64,000 nucleotides of DNA from Arachidicoccus soli (GTDB lineage: Bacteria; Bacteroidota; Bacteroidia; Chitinophagales; Chitinophagaceae), in contig NZ_CP032489.1 of assembly GCF_003600625.1 (NCBI RefSeq), positions 3,534,001 through 3,598,000 of the forward strand. Direction: 5' to 3'. This document shows positions 46,535 through 55,771 of the stretch, piece by piece. The notes under the pieces were generated by a model, which worked only from the letters and a program-made list of their open reading frames with translations, ran no database searches and had not been told where the DNA came from. Position 1 is the first letter of the stretch; each line of letters opens with the position of its first letter. Made by a program: the position numbers and the translations under genes.

Positions 46535-47209
46535 TTAGCGAAATAATCTCACAAAATGTGGGTTTAAGTGATCACGCATTGCTTTTCGTAATTTATTAGG
46601 TGTACCTTTTTCTATAATGTCTACCAAATCCTTATGGGAAACCATACGTTTTACCTTTGGAATGGGCGTTAAAAAAGAGCTGCTATTATGCACGTAATTA
46701 AAAATGGGCAATAGCATTTTTTGAAAATCTTTCATAGTAGTATTACCTGTAATTTCATATAACTTACCATGAAATGCTATTTCTTGTTCTATTTCAAAAA
46801 TATCCAGCTCCATTTCTTCGGGTTCTTTGGCTACAATCTTCCTTAATTCCAAAATATCCTCATTAGTGGCACGCTTAAATATAAGATCTGATATACCTAC
46901 CTCTAATGCAAGCCGCATCTCAAATATATCCTTCAACGTTGCATCACCCAAAAAATTCGGATTCATGCTCTGTTCTAAAACAGAAACAATATTGGGGCTT
47001 TTAATTATTGTACCTCGCTTTTTCCGAGATTCAATAAAGCCTTTTATGCGCAACCGGGTAAAGGCCTCTCTTACTATCGTTCTGCTTACACCCAACATCG
47101 TTACAAGTTCCAATTCTTTTGGGATGACATCCCCGACCTTGTATTGCTTACTCATTAATAACTCCACTATGCTTTTTTCTGTTCTATCTACCAAAAAGTT
47201 TTGTTCCAT
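46535..47209 (-). CDS. FadR-type GntR family transcriptional regulator
   Basis: This 224-residue protein has an N-terminal winged helix (about 10-75: KVGDVIPKELELVTMLGVSRTIVREAFTRLRIKGFIES), the GntR signature. A helical FCD-type effector domain follows (about 95-220: FEMRLALEVGISDLIFKRA, MVSHKDLVDIIEKG, MRDHLNPHF) with the usual metal-binding His pattern. FCD regulators respond to small carboxylic acids or sugars acids. Its target may be the neighbouring ATP-grasp-like gene, but this is only positional. Confidence 0.88.
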   Translation of the reverse strand: MEQNFLVDRTEKSIVELLMSKQYKVGDVIPKELELVTMLGVSRTIVREAFTRLRIKGFIESRKKRGTIIKSPNIVSVLEQSMNPNFLGDATLKDIFEMRLALEVGISDLIFKRATNEDILELRKIVAKEPEEMELDIFEIEQEIAFHGKLYEITGNTTMKDFQKMLLPIFNYVHNSSSFLTPIPKVKRMVSHKDLVDIIEKGTPNKLRKAMRDHLNPHFVRLFR

Positions 47210-47291
47210 AATATTATTTCGAAAAAAAGAAAATAAATTCTTATCAAATATAATTAGTTTAAAAATAACAATTACCGAATATATTCCAACT

Positions 47292-47328
47292 AAAAAACGA
47301 GTACACTTTTAAAAGATGTACTCGTTTT
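47292..47328 (-). terminator. Terminator of the exbB-exbD-exbD-tonB cluster
   Basis: AAAACGAGTACA and TGTACTCGTTTT form a perfect 12-bp stem with an 11-nt loop, followed by Ts on the minus strand. It lies 23 bp past the tonB stop. Confidence 0.88.
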
Positions 47329-47350
47329 ATCAGTCTATTCATCCAATAAA

Positions 47351-48190
47351 TTACTCAGTTACACTGAATATTATTTTTTGCGTTTGTCTGTAAGTCACTT
47401 GACGACCATTTTGTATAGCCGGATTCCATTTACCACTTCTTTCAATAACCCTTACTGCTTCAGCAGCTGTTCCATAATCAGGATTTGGAGCACTGATGGC
47501 TTTTACTTCAGAAGTACTGCCATCACGGCTTACCAAGAAAGAAACTGTTACAGCATATTGCCCTGCCGGAGCACCGTTTTCTGCCGGAAGTTGACTTTGA
47601 AGATTACGTGTCAAATATTTCTGCCAAGCCTCAGGTCCACCTGGATAGGTAGCTTTAACTTGAACCGAAGTAAATTCCTTTTCATAGTCACCTGTTCCTG
47701 TTCCACCGGGCCCTTTACCAGTCCCGCCAATACCTTTTACTTCAGGCGGTGCAGCAAGACCATTCATCTTCAAACCATGTTGAGTAACAGGTCCGATGGT
47801 GATTTTTTCATCTTGCTTTGGGGGTTTATCTTCAGGCTTTACCTCATTATCTTTTACAATCTTAGGAATGGTGAATTTCTTCATCTCAATCTTAGGAGGT
47901 GCCGCCTTTGGTGGTGGCGGTGGCGGTGGTGCTTTCTTTGGTGGAGGAGGTTTTTTATAATTTTCTATTTTCACATCCTGCACCAGGATTTTTGTCGGAG
48001 CGACATCTACTTTATTCTTCGTTATAAGAAAATATGCTACAAATAACAAAACCACCCCAACAGTAATCGCCAATGCTACTGTGATACGTCTGTTATAGGT
48101 CTTTCGCAAATCGTAAGCTCCATATTCCTTATTCCTATTTTCAAACAGGATATCGAGAATATTCGAATTTAATATTTTGTTTGCATCCAT
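47351..48190 (-). CDS. tonB: Energy transducer TonB
   Basis: This 279-residue protein has an N-terminal membrane anchor (about 32-54). A Pro/Lys-rich periplasmic linker follows (about 78-105, with KKPPPPKKAPPPPPPPKAAPP-type runs). The TonB C-terminal domain (about 190-279) includes YAVTVSFLVSRDGSTSEVKAIS and VRVIERSGKWNPAIQNGRQV. It transmits proton-motive force to TonB-dependent transporters such as SusC. It is the last gene of the exb cluster. Confidence 0.94.
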   Translation of the reverse strand: MDANKILNSNILDILFENRNKEYGAYDLRKTYNRRITVALAITVGVVLLFVAYFLITKNKVDVAPTKILVQDVKIENYKKPPPPKKAPPPPPPPKAAPPKIEMKKFTIPKIVKDNEVKPEDKPPKQDEKITIGPVTQHGLKMNGLAAPPEVKGIGGTGKGPGGTGTGDYEKEFTSVQVKATYPGGPEAWQKYLTRNLQSQLPAENGAPAGQYAVTVSFLVSRDGSTSEVKAISAPNPDYGTAAEAVRVIERSGKWNPAIQNGRQVTYRQTQKIIFSVTE

Positions 48191-48237
48191 TTTACTATTG
48201 TTTTACGTGCTCTTGAGCCTGTTCAATTTGAGAAATG

Positions 48238-48780
48238 TTATTGAGTAGACAAGGAGTCTAATTTGCTAATATCGGCTTCATACTGAGGATCTACTTTGTT
48301 TACCAAAGCATATCTTTCCACCATATCAATTGAAAATTCATCTAAAATATCAATGATATTCTTATAAGTACTTGCATTGCCCGGCATCACAACAACAAAC
48401 AAATCATCAGGAGGTGTGTTCGCCTTTTTGTCCAAAATTACTTTTCTAATATCTTTAAAGTTAGAAGATTGAACATTTGACAAATCGGCCTTTAAATTCT
48501 CACCTTCGTAATAATATATATGATTGTCTTTCCCCAAGAAAATAGTCAAGGCGCCAGATTGTTTTATTTTTGTAGGATCTACATTCTGCTTATCATCAGG
48601 CATTTTCAAATTCATCGCATTGGGTTGACTCATGGTTGTTGTGAACATAAAAAATGTAATCAACAAAAACCCTAAGTCTACCATCGGCGTTAAATCCACC
48701 CGCGTCGAAAGTTTTTTCCCTTTTTTTACGCCCGGCCCTTTCTTCCCCGAGTCGTGCGAGGAGGTATCCAACTCTGCCAT
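48238..48780 (-). CDS. exbD: ExbD/TolR family biopolymer transport protein (second copy)
   Basis: This 180-residue protein has a basic N-terminus, one membrane segment with the conserved Asp in RVDLTPMVDLGFLLITFFMFTTTM, and a periplasmic domain. It is the second of two tandem exbD genes. It differs strongly from the first, so the two may form a mixed dimer in one complex. It lies 45 bp after the first exbD and 47 bp before tonB. Confidence 0.93.
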   Translation of the reverse strand: MAELDTSSHDSGKKGPGVKKGKKLSTRVDLTPMVDLGFLLITFFMFTTTMSQPNAMNLKMPDDKQNVDPTKIKQSGALTIFLGKDNHIYYYEGENLKADLSNVQSSNFKDIRKVILDKKANTPPDDLFVVVMPGNASTYKNIIDILDEFSIDMVERYALVNKVDPQYEADISKLDSLSTQ

Positions 48781-48825
48781 AGGATATTTTTTTTACTATA
48801 TTAATAAATTTAAATCTAAGAGATA

Positions 48826-49518
48826 CTATCCGTTTGCTTTAGCAGCCGGTGCTGCATTTTGCGCTTGTCTCCACAATTCTGACCCTACAGGTACCATTTC
48901 CGGATTGGTTACCATCTGAAACTGTAGTATCATATTATCAGTCAATGCCGATATTACGTTTTTAAATTGAGGAAACTTACTTAAATTATCTCCTTTCAAT
49001 ATAATGGTTAAATTATTCGCTTTATTTTCCGGATCTTCTCCCTGTAAGTCTTGAGAAACACTTACAAAGGCCTTCATCCATTCAGTCAATTGATTGTTAG
49101 CCGTATCCTGAATTGGAATACCCGGCAATTTATCATTCAAAGCTGTGGTAGGTAACCCACTATATGCCTTAAGATTCTGAAGTGAAGTTCCGATAATTGG
49201 CATAGTTGCCAAGCGATGAATTTCTCCATCAGTCAATCCTAAATTATGATCCTTGTTTAAGATATTGATTGCATCTGTTTTCACATCTTCTCTATCGCTA
49301 TTCAAAAAAGCTTTACCATCTTTATCCAAAGAAATCATGATATAGTTCTTTTGAGGTGCAACTTTTGCAGCAACCGAGCTAGGCGTGTTGATGGGAATCT
49401 TTTCGTCCGGCTTAAACTTCGTCGTAAGGATAAAGAAAGTCAACAAAAGAAACGCAACATCACAAAACGGGGTCATATCTATTGCCGTACTTTTACGAGG
49501 TAATTTGGCTCTTCCCAT
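48826..49518 (-). CDS. exbD: ExbD/TolR family biopolymer transport protein (first copy)
   Basis: This 230-residue protein has KLPRKSTAIDMTPFCDVAFLLLTFFILTT, the ExbD membrane helix with the proton-path Asp. Its periplasmic part is longer than usual. ExbD plugs the ExbB pore and drives TonB. The gene is separated from exbB by 130 bp holding two hairpins, which may set its lower dose. Confidence 0.93.
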   Translation of the reverse strand: MGRAKLPRKSTAIDMTPFCDVAFLLLTFFILTTKFKPDEKIPINTPSSVAAKVAPQKNYIMISLDKDGKAFLNSDREDVKTDAINILNKDHNLGLTDGEIHRLATMPIIGTSLQNLKAYSGLPTTALNDKLPGIPIQDTANNQLTEWMKAFVSVSQDLQGEDPENKANNLTIILKGDNLSKFPQFKNVISALTDNMILQFQMVTNPEMVPVGSELWRQAQNAAPAAKANG

Positions 49519-49582
49519 TATTTGATTTTTTATACTTCAATTAATAAGATGTAAAAACATCTTTTTTCCATAAGCTTTTTTC

Positions 49583-49637
49583 AAAAATCTTTTAAAAAGA
49601 TTTTTGCGGGCATTTGGTGTGCATATATCAAATGCCC
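49583..49637 (-). other. Tandem hairpins between exbB and exbD
   Basis: GGGCATTTG and CAAATGCCC (49608-49637) form a 9-bp stem. A second AT-rich hairpin of about 9 bp (AAAAATCTT / AAGATTTTT) lies at 49583-49605. They may end part of the transcript or protect the exbB message, giving the ExbB excess that the complex needs. Confidence 0.55.
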
Positions 49638-49648
49638 AACATCATCAA

Positions 49649-50512
49649 TTATTTATAGATAGATGCAAAGCTTTGTGTTAAGGTAAAGCCAGATTCATCG
49701 ATACCGTAAGTAATGCCATCAATTCTTGTAGTAAAGATGTTATACATAATTACAGCCAATGCAGAAGTACCAATACCCAGCGCAGTATTATATAGGGCTT
49801 CAGAGATACCTTTAGATAATTCGGTAGAAGCATTACCACCTTCACTTGATGCAAGGGCAGCAAACGCCGTAATCATACCAATTACTGTTCCTAACAACCC
49901 TACCAAGGTAGCTACTGAAGTGATTGTGGATAAGAATACCAAGTTTTTTTCCAACATTGGCAATTCAAGTGCAGTTGCTTCTTCAATTTCTTTTTGAATA
50001 TTCAATACTTTTTGATCTGTGTCTAAATCTGTATTAGAAATCATTTCTTTGTACTTGTGTAAACCAGATTTCATTACATTACCAACACTACCTTGTTGTT
50101 TGTCGCATAAAGCAATAGCTTTATCAACATCTTTGTTAGCCAAGTTATATTGGACATTGCGAATAAATTCGCCAATATTACCTTTACCTGTTGCTTTTGA
50201 AATTGTCATTAATCTTTCAATAGCAAAAGTAATTACGATTAACAATAAGCCTATCAATACAGGTACAATGATACCACCATCATACATACGAGAAAGACCA
50301 GTTTTTGCGTCTTGATGTTTTGGCCAAAAGCCACCACTTAAATCAGGTTTATTAAAATTTGAAGGATTTCCCAAGATAAATCTCCAAATACAATAACCAA
50401 GCACAATTGCTAAAATAGGAGCTACCCAAGATATAGCATTAGAACTTTTTTTAGGTTTTACGTTTGAAACGTGTTTTGCTGCTGCTGGAGCAGTTGGTTT
50501 AATTTCAGCCAT
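49649..50512 (-). CDS. exbB: MotA/TolQ/ExbB proton channel family protein
   Basis: This 287-residue protein has an Ala/Pro/Lys-rich N-terminus and a first membrane helix at about 28-46. The family core follows: VPVLIGLLLIVITFAIERLMTI, and later LVFLSTITSVATLVGLLGTVIGMITAFAAL with LSKGISEALYNTALGIGTSALAVIMYNIF. It forms the pentameric proton pore with ExbD. It is the first gene of the cluster. Confidence 0.94.
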   Translation of the reverse strand: MAEIKPTAPAAAKHVSNVKPKKSSNAISWVAPILAIVLGYCIWRFILGNPSNFNKPDLSGGFWPKHQDAKTGLSRMYDGGIIVPVLIGLLLIVITFAIERLMTISKATGKGNIGEFIRNVQYNLANKDVDKAIALCDKQQGSVGNVMKSGLHKYKEMISNTDLDTDQKVLNIQKEIEEATALELPMLEKNLVFLSTITSVATLVGLLGTVIGMITAFAALASSEGGNASTELSKGISEALYNTALGIGTSALAVIMYNIFTTRIDGITYGIDESGFTLTQSFASIYK

Positions 50513-50937
50513 GATGAAATTTTTTTAATTGAATAACTGTGTTTAATGATTTTAATTCCGCAATGCTAAGAAATATTTTTAAAATAAAAACTTTACGTAC
50601 TTTAATTTTTCATTTTATTTCTTAGTAATGGTTGAGCAAATTATAATAATTATTCCATTGTCCAAATAGTTTTTCAAAAAATTTATAAAATTTGTTCCTA
50701 ATGCTATTTTTTTGTTAAATGGGCTTTCTTGGTAGAAATGCTTGACAAAGCATACGTCATGCAATTCTATGTGCAAGCATCGCAGAATACTGTCCGTCGG
50801 AACCAACCTTTCTCGACATTATTCTTTGTCACTTAGATCTTATTGCATAAAAGCTGATTTTTACACTCCATTTTTCATAAAAAGATGGCAGCAGGAAAAT
50901 CAGATAAATCCAGGATTGGATACCCATTCAAATTATA
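50513..50937. other. Non-coding stretch upstream of exbB
   Basis: This 425-bp AT-rich stretch lies between exbB and the stop of the GNAT-nitrilase gene. I see no gene. Near-consensus TATAATTTG strings occur (minus strand, near 50638 and 50930) with one extra base in the -7 box. A small ATGCTT / AAGCAT hairpin lies near 50737-50752. The exbB promoter is probably here but I cannot place it. Confidence 0.5.
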
Positions 50938-52449
50938 TTATTTGCTTCTCTTGACTCTTGACACTTCATACAAATCTGTTCTTCTATCAGATATAGTTTT
51001 TACAGAACCGTAGTGATGCAACTCTTTCAACAGCTTTAAATCGACATCAACAATTAACGTCATTTCAGTATTGGGCGTTGCTTCTGCTTTCACAGCATTG
51101 GTAGGAAAAGCAAAATCCGAAGGAGTAAACACCGCTGCCTGTCCAAATTGAATATCCATATTACTTACCCCAGGTAAGTTGCCTACGCAACCAGCAATTG
51201 CTACATAACACTCATTTTCAATAGCTCTGGACATGGCGCAGTTTCGTACACGTGTGTATGCGTTTTGTGTATCTGTTAAATACGGTACAAATAATATCTT
51301 CATACCATCTAATGCCATCAATCGCGATAATTCCGGGAATTCTACATCGTAACAAATGAGAATACCTATTTTACCGCAATCGGTATTGATAGCTACAATT
51401 TCATCTCCGCCAGTAATACCATAATATTTCGTTTCATTGGGTGTAATATGAATTTTACGGTATTCACTTAGTTTTCCATCCCTATGGCAGAGATAAGAGA
51501 TGTTATACAATTTTCCCTCTTCGACTACTGGCATACTTCCTGCGATAATATTAACATTATAGGCAATTGCGTATTCCGAGATTTTTCCTTGAATAATTTC
51601 GCTTTTCTTTGCCAGTTCTCTCATGGCTTCATATTCGCTCATATGATTAAACTCAGCTAATAAGGGGGAATTAAAAAATTCGGGAAATACAGCAAAATCA
51701 GCATTGTATGCACTTACTACATCCACAAAAAACTCTACCTGTTCAAAGAATTTTTCCATATTAGCAAATGGTCTCATTTGCCACTGCACGAGTCCTAGTC
51801 TTATAACACTATCATTCATCGTATTTTTTTTACGAGAATAATAAATATTGTTCCATTCCAATAATACCGCATACTCTTCTGACTCTACATCACCTTGCAA
51901 ATAATTGGTCAAAACTTTTATTACATGAAAATCGTTAGCCAATTGAAAACTCAAAACCGGATCAAAAATCTCCTTCGCCTTTACACGATCAATATATTGT
52001 TTCGGGGTTAGCGCTGCACTATATTTATGATAATTGGGGATACGCCCACCCACTTTTATTTCTTTTAAGTTTTTCAGCTCACAAAGTTCTTTTCGCGCAT
52101 CATACAATCTTCTCCCGAGCCTTAAAGTCCTGTATTCCGGATGCACAAAAACTTCGATGCCATACAACACATCACCATCATCAAAATGCGTGTCAAACGT
52201 ATAATTACCGGTAATTTCTGCGTAGGTATGCTCATCCCCAAAAAGTTTGTATTGTACAATAATTGAAAGTGCACAAGCTGCTACTTTTCCATCGACTTCA
52301 ACACAGAGTTGCCCTTCAGGAAAAATGCATAAAAGCTTTTGAATATTTGCTTTCCGCCACACTCCTCCCATCCCGTCATAAGCTTCTATCATTGCACTGC
52401 ATAAATCTTCATAATCATCAATTTTTAATTGTCTCACTTGTACGTCCAT
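50938..52449 (-). CDS. GNAT acetyltransferase / carbon-nitrogen hydrolase fusion
   Basis: This 503-residue two-domain protein has an N-terminal GNAT fold (about 1-205: VRQLKIDDYEDLCSAMIEAY, FVHPEYRTLRLGRRLYDARKELC). The C-terminal nitrilase-superfamily domain (about 213-490) has the catalytic Glu in AVFPEFFNSPL, the Lys in EYRKIHITPNE and the Cys in IGILICYDVEFPELSR. Such fusions are known in many bacteria, but their substrates are not established to my knowledge. It is a single-gene unit. All three catalytic residues are kept, so it should be active. Confidence 0.9.
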   Translation of the reverse strand: MDVQVRQLKIDDYEDLCSAMIEAYDGMGGVWRKANIQKLLCIFPEGQLCVEVDGKVAACALSIIVQYKLFGDEHTYAEITGNYTFDTHFDDGDVLYGIEVFVHPEYRTLRLGRRLYDARKELCELKNLKEIKVGGRIPNYHKYSAALTPKQYIDRVKAKEIFDPVLSFQLANDFHVIKVLTNYLQGDVESEEYAVLLEWNNIYYSRKKNTMNDSVIRLGLVQWQMRPFANMEKFFEQVEFFVDVVSAYNADFAVFPEFFNSPLLAEFNHMSEYEAMRELAKKSEIIQGKISEYAIAYNVNIIAGSMPVVEEGKLYNISYLCHRDGKLSEYRKIHITPNETKYYGITGGDEIVAINTDCGKIGILICYDVEFPELSRLMALDGMKILFVPYLTDTQNAYTRVRNCAMSRAIENECYVAIAGCVGNLPGVSNMDIQFGQAAVFTPSDFAFPTNAVKAEATPNTEMTLIVDVDLKLLKELHHYGSVKTISDRRTDLYEVSRVKRSK

Positions 52450-52580
52450 ATAATTAGTTTTATTATTTTTTGTAATTAATTATTGAATTAAAATTATCTA
52501 ATCTCCATGTCAGAAAAAGTAGAAATAAATAATTGAATCCGCAAATAAATCCATATGAATCAAATAATAATCGCATTACT

Positions 52581-53060
52581 TTACAGCTTTTCAAATGGAA
52601 GTTTGTCTTCACTTTCCTGCAAAAGGCATTTTATATTTTTTTGCAAAACAGGATGAACTATTGTTGATGCAATTTCTGCTAAAGGCGCTAATGTAAAATT
52701 ACGTTTATGTAGAAAGGGATGCGGCACTTTTAAATTTTCTTCTTCAATAATTGCATCATTAAATAAAAGAATATCTATATCAATGATCCGGGGTCCATTT
52801 TTTAATGTTCTAATACGCCCCATTTCTGTCTCAATTGCCAATACTTTTTGCAAAACTTCCTGCGGCTGTAAATCAGCATTCACCTCTAAAACCTGATTCA
52901 AAAAATCGGGTTGATCTTCCAAACCCCAAGCAGCCGTTCTATACAAAGAAGACGACAAAACAATCTCGCCCACTTGTTTTTCAATTTCCATTTTAGCCGT
53001 CAACAAGTTTGCCATCACATTACCCATATTACCGCCTATCAATAAATACACCTTATTCAT
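52581..53060 (-). CDS. folK: 2-amino-4-hydroxy-6-hydroxymethyldihydropteridine diphosphokinase
   Basis: This 159-residue HPPK has VYLLIGGNMGNVMANL at the start, LYRTAAWGLEDQPDFLNQVLEV, and the signature RIRTLKNGPRIIDIDILLFND, which holds the metal-binding Asp pair, then LKVPHPFLHKRNFTLAPLAEI. It transfers pyrophosphate from ATP to the pterin in folate synthesis. It is divergent from sppA. Confidence 0.96.
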   Translation of the reverse strand: MNKVYLLIGGNMGNVMANLLTAKMEIEKQVGEIVLSSSLYRTAAWGLEDQPDFLNQVLEVNADLQPQEVLQKVLAIETEMGRIRTLKNGPRIIDIDILLFNDAIIEEENLKVPHPFLHKRNFTLAPLAEIASTIVHPVLQKNIKCLLQESEDKLPFEKL

Positions 53061-53093
53061 AATTTATATTTTAAAATTTCATCTCATTAGTTA

Positions 53094-53101
53094 TACATTT
53101 G
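53094..53101 (+). promoter_or_regulatory. Probable -7 element (TACATTTG) for sppA
   Basis: Matches TAnnTTTG, 88 bp before the sppA ATG. No clear -33 element. Confidence 0.35.
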
Positions 53102-53189
53102 TAGGCAAACACGCACCTAAAATTAACTGCAAAAATAAGGGGCTATATCTAAACGAGATTTTTTATATAGTCAATATAAAACAACAAAC

Positions 53190-54956
53190 ATGAAAAGCTT
53201 TTTTAAAATATTTTTCGCGACGCTCCTCGCAATATTTATTTTCTGTACTATAGCATTTTTTATTTTATTAGGCATCGGCGTAGCAGCATCAAGTTCGGAC
53301 AAGCCGGTTTTGAATGACAACAGTGTTTTAGTCATAGATTTATCCAAAAGTTACCATGATTTCGAAAACCCTTCTTTTTCTTTAAATCTAAACATCAAGA
53401 AACTATCCATTCAACCACCCAGTTTATACGATGTTATAAGAATGATAAATTATGCCCAGAGTGATAAAAAAATAAAGGGTATTTATATACAGGCATCCGT
53501 TAATCCCAATGGTTTTGCCTCGAGCGAAGAATTACGAAGAGCTATTTCCGAATTTAAGCAAAGTGGGAAATTCGTCATCGCTTATGGTGCTACCATCACG
53601 CAAAAAGCCTATTATGTCGCATCTGTCGCAAACAAAGTTTACACAAATCCCCAAGGCGGTTTAGAATGGCACGGCATGGCGAGTCAGATGATGTTCTTTA
53701 AAGGTTTATTTGATAAATTAGGAATACAGCCCGAAGTATTTTACGCCGGGAAATTTAAAAGTGCTACCGAACCTTTTAGAGTCACCAAAATGACCGATCC
53801 AAACAAATTGCAGACCTCGGTTTGGCTGGGTGATTTATACGGAACATTCTTGGAAGCAGTTGCAAAAAGCCGTAATATTGATTCTGCACAGTTACATTTA
53901 TTAGCCAATAACGGCAGCATTCAAACCGCCGGTGATGCGCTTAAATATGGGCTTGTGGATAGTTTGATTTATACAGATCAATTGGAAAACAATTTTCATC
54001 AATTACTAAAAACAAAGTCCAATGATAAAATAAATTTTATCACATTGGATAAATATGCTGAAGCTGCAGATTATAAAAGTTTTTCCGGCAAAGATCGAAT
54101 TGCAGTCGTATATGCGCAAGGTGAAATCGTAGATGGAACTGGCGATAATGACAAAATAACCAGTGACAAATACGTCAATCTGCTAAGAAAATTGAGAAAG
54201 GATAGTTCTGTAAAAGCTATTGTGATGCGTGTAAACTCCCCGGGGGGAAGTGCACTAGCCAGTGATATGATTTGGCGTGAAATAACTCTAACTAAAAAAA
54301 TAAAACCAGTCATTATTAGCATGGGGGATCTAGCGGCATCAGGTGGTTATTATATCTCTTGCAATGGTTCGTTTATTTTTGCAGAACCCAACACGATCAC
54401 TGGTTCTATTGGGGTTTTCTCTATTACAGGTAATGCCGAAGATTTCTTTAAAAATAAATTGGGGCTCACATTCGATGTGGTAAAAACAGGCCCGTATGCG
54501 GATTTAGGATCTATTGCCCGGCCGATGACAGAACCTGAAAAGAACTTTATGCAATCATCTGTTGATAGCATTTACAAAACCTTTACAGAGCGTGTCGCCG
54601 AAGGCCGCAAAAAACCGGTATCGTATATAGACAGCATTGCACAAGGTCGTGTGTGGACGGGAAAGCGAGGGGTGCAACTTGGCTTAGTAGACTCTTTGGG
54701 CTCTTTAAACGATGCCATAAAATATGCGGCCAGAATTATAAAAACGACCGATTATCGTATTAGCGAATACCCGGAAAAGAAAAGCATCTTTGATCAACTA
54801 TTTCACAGCGATGAGAATAATGACATGATTAGTGCGAAAATTATGACCAAAGAATTGGGACCTGAAATGTCAAAAAGCATCCTACTAATAAAGAATATGC
54901 AGACAATGATCAATATCCCTCAAACGCGCTTACCATTTGAATTTGAAGTAAGATAA
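53190..54956 (+). CDS. sppA: Signal peptide peptidase SppA, 67K type
   Basis: This 588-residue serine protease has one N-terminal membrane segment (about 7-30). It has two tandem ClpP-like halves: the first holds the catalytic Lys in VFYAGKFKSATEPFR, and the second the Ser nucleophile in MGDLAASGGYYIS (about 380-392). RVNSPGGSALASD is also conserved. It degrades cleaved signal peptides in the membrane. The length matches the long form. Confidence 0.95.
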   Translation: MKSFFKIFFATLLAIFIFCTIAFFILLGIGVAASSSDKPVLNDNSVLVIDLSKSYHDFENPSFSLNLNIKKLSIQPPSLYDVIRMINYAQSDKKIKGIYIQASVNPNGFASSEELRRAISEFKQSGKFVIAYGATITQKAYYVASVANKVYTNPQGGLEWHGMASQMMFFKGLFDKLGIQPEVFYAGKFKSATEPFRVTKMTDPNKLQTSVWLGDLYGTFLEAVAKSRNIDSAQLHLLANNGSIQTAGDALKYGLVDSLIYTDQLENNFHQLLKTKSNDKINFITLDKYAEAADYKSFSGKDRIAVVYAQGEIVDGTGDNDKITSDKYVNLLRKLRKDSSVKAIVMRVNSPGGSALASDMIWREITLTKKIKPVIISMGDLAASGGYYISCNGSFIFAEPNTITGSIGVFSITGNAEDFFKNKLGLTFDVVKTGPYADLGSIARPMTEPEKNFMQSSVDSIYKTFTERVAEGRKKPVSYIDSIAQGRVWTGKRGVQLGLVDSLGSLNDAIKYAARIIKTTDYRISEYPEKKSIFDQLFHSDENNDMISAKIMTKELGPEMSKSILLIKNMQTMINIPQTRLPFEFEVR

Positions 54957-55019
54957 CGGGATCTTAACTTTTTTTGAATTTGAGATTTTAAAATAAGCAG
55001 TAATCAAAATATTTATAGA

Positions 55020-55649
55020 ATGATTCTTTCTAATGAGCTAAAAGATGCAGTTTCCAAGTTATCCTCTAAAGAAAAAGATAAACTTATTTTTAGGTTGTTG
55101 AAAAAAGATACAATTTTGACCAAGCGCCTTCTATTTGAACTTGTTAATGGTACAACCGTAGAAGAAGAAAGAGAGAACATCCTAAAAAAGTTAGCATCTG
55201 CCATATCTCAATCCACACGATTTTATTATTCACCTGGAGAATTATTGATGGAGGTACGCTCCATGAGTGGGTTGATTACTGAACACGTAGCCATAACTAA
55301 GGATAAATACGGCGATAGCTGGCTTAATCTTTTTATGCTTAATAAAGTAATAGAGGTCTACAATAATAAAATTTTATCGACTAACTACTATAGTGTAGAA
55401 AAATTTTGCATTTCGGTTATAGCAAGGGTTTTTAAAATAATGCTTTCAATAATTAAACTGCACGAGGATTTTCTCATTGAATTTAGAGTAGATTTAGAAA
55501 AACTAGGAACCCAGATAGGCGAGAACCAATATCTTATGCAGACGGCAATACGACATGGCTTAGATGTTAATTGGCTCATTTCGGGAAATATTCCGGAAGA
55601 CATTGCTGCCATTTATAAGCAAATTAGACAAGAAGGATTTCTGAGATAA
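55020..55649 (+). CDS. Conserved hypothetical protein
   Basis: This 209-residue, mostly helical cytoplasmic protein begins ILSNELKDAVSKLSSKEKDKLIFRLLKKDTILTKRLLFELV, a pattern I recall from unnamed Bacteroidota proteins. No catalytic motif or membrane segment is evident. It lies 63 bp after sppA on the same strand but a functional link is not shown. Confidence 0.7.
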   Translation: MILSNELKDAVSKLSSKEKDKLIFRLLKKDTILTKRLLFELVNGTTVEEERENILKKLASAISQSTRFYYSPGELLMEVRSMSGLITEHVAITKDKYGDSWLNLFMLNKVIEVYNNKILSTNYYSVEKFCISVIARVFKIMLSIIKLHEDFLIEFRVDLEKLGTQIGENQYLMQTAIRHGLDVNWLISGNIPEDIAAIYKQIRQEGFLR

Positions 55650-55737
55650 ACAAGCAACGAAACATAATAATTGCCTTATCTTAGAAGCGCGGTGCCTTCC
55701 AACTAAATTTTAGATTTTAATTCCGATGTATCCATGT

Positions 55738-55745
55738 TACATTTG
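55738..55745 (+). promoter_or_regulatory. Probable -7 element (TACATTTG) for the ABC permease gene
   Basis: Matches TAnnTTTG with TTTT 19 bp upstream. The gene's ATG is 26 bp downstream. Confidence 0.45.
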
Positions 55746-55771
55746 CAGCATTAAATTTTTTTGCAAAAATC

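Noticed and set aside
47378-48046. A 222-residue ORF opposite tonB
   Set aside because: It is the antisense of the Pro-rich TonB coding region and resembles no family.
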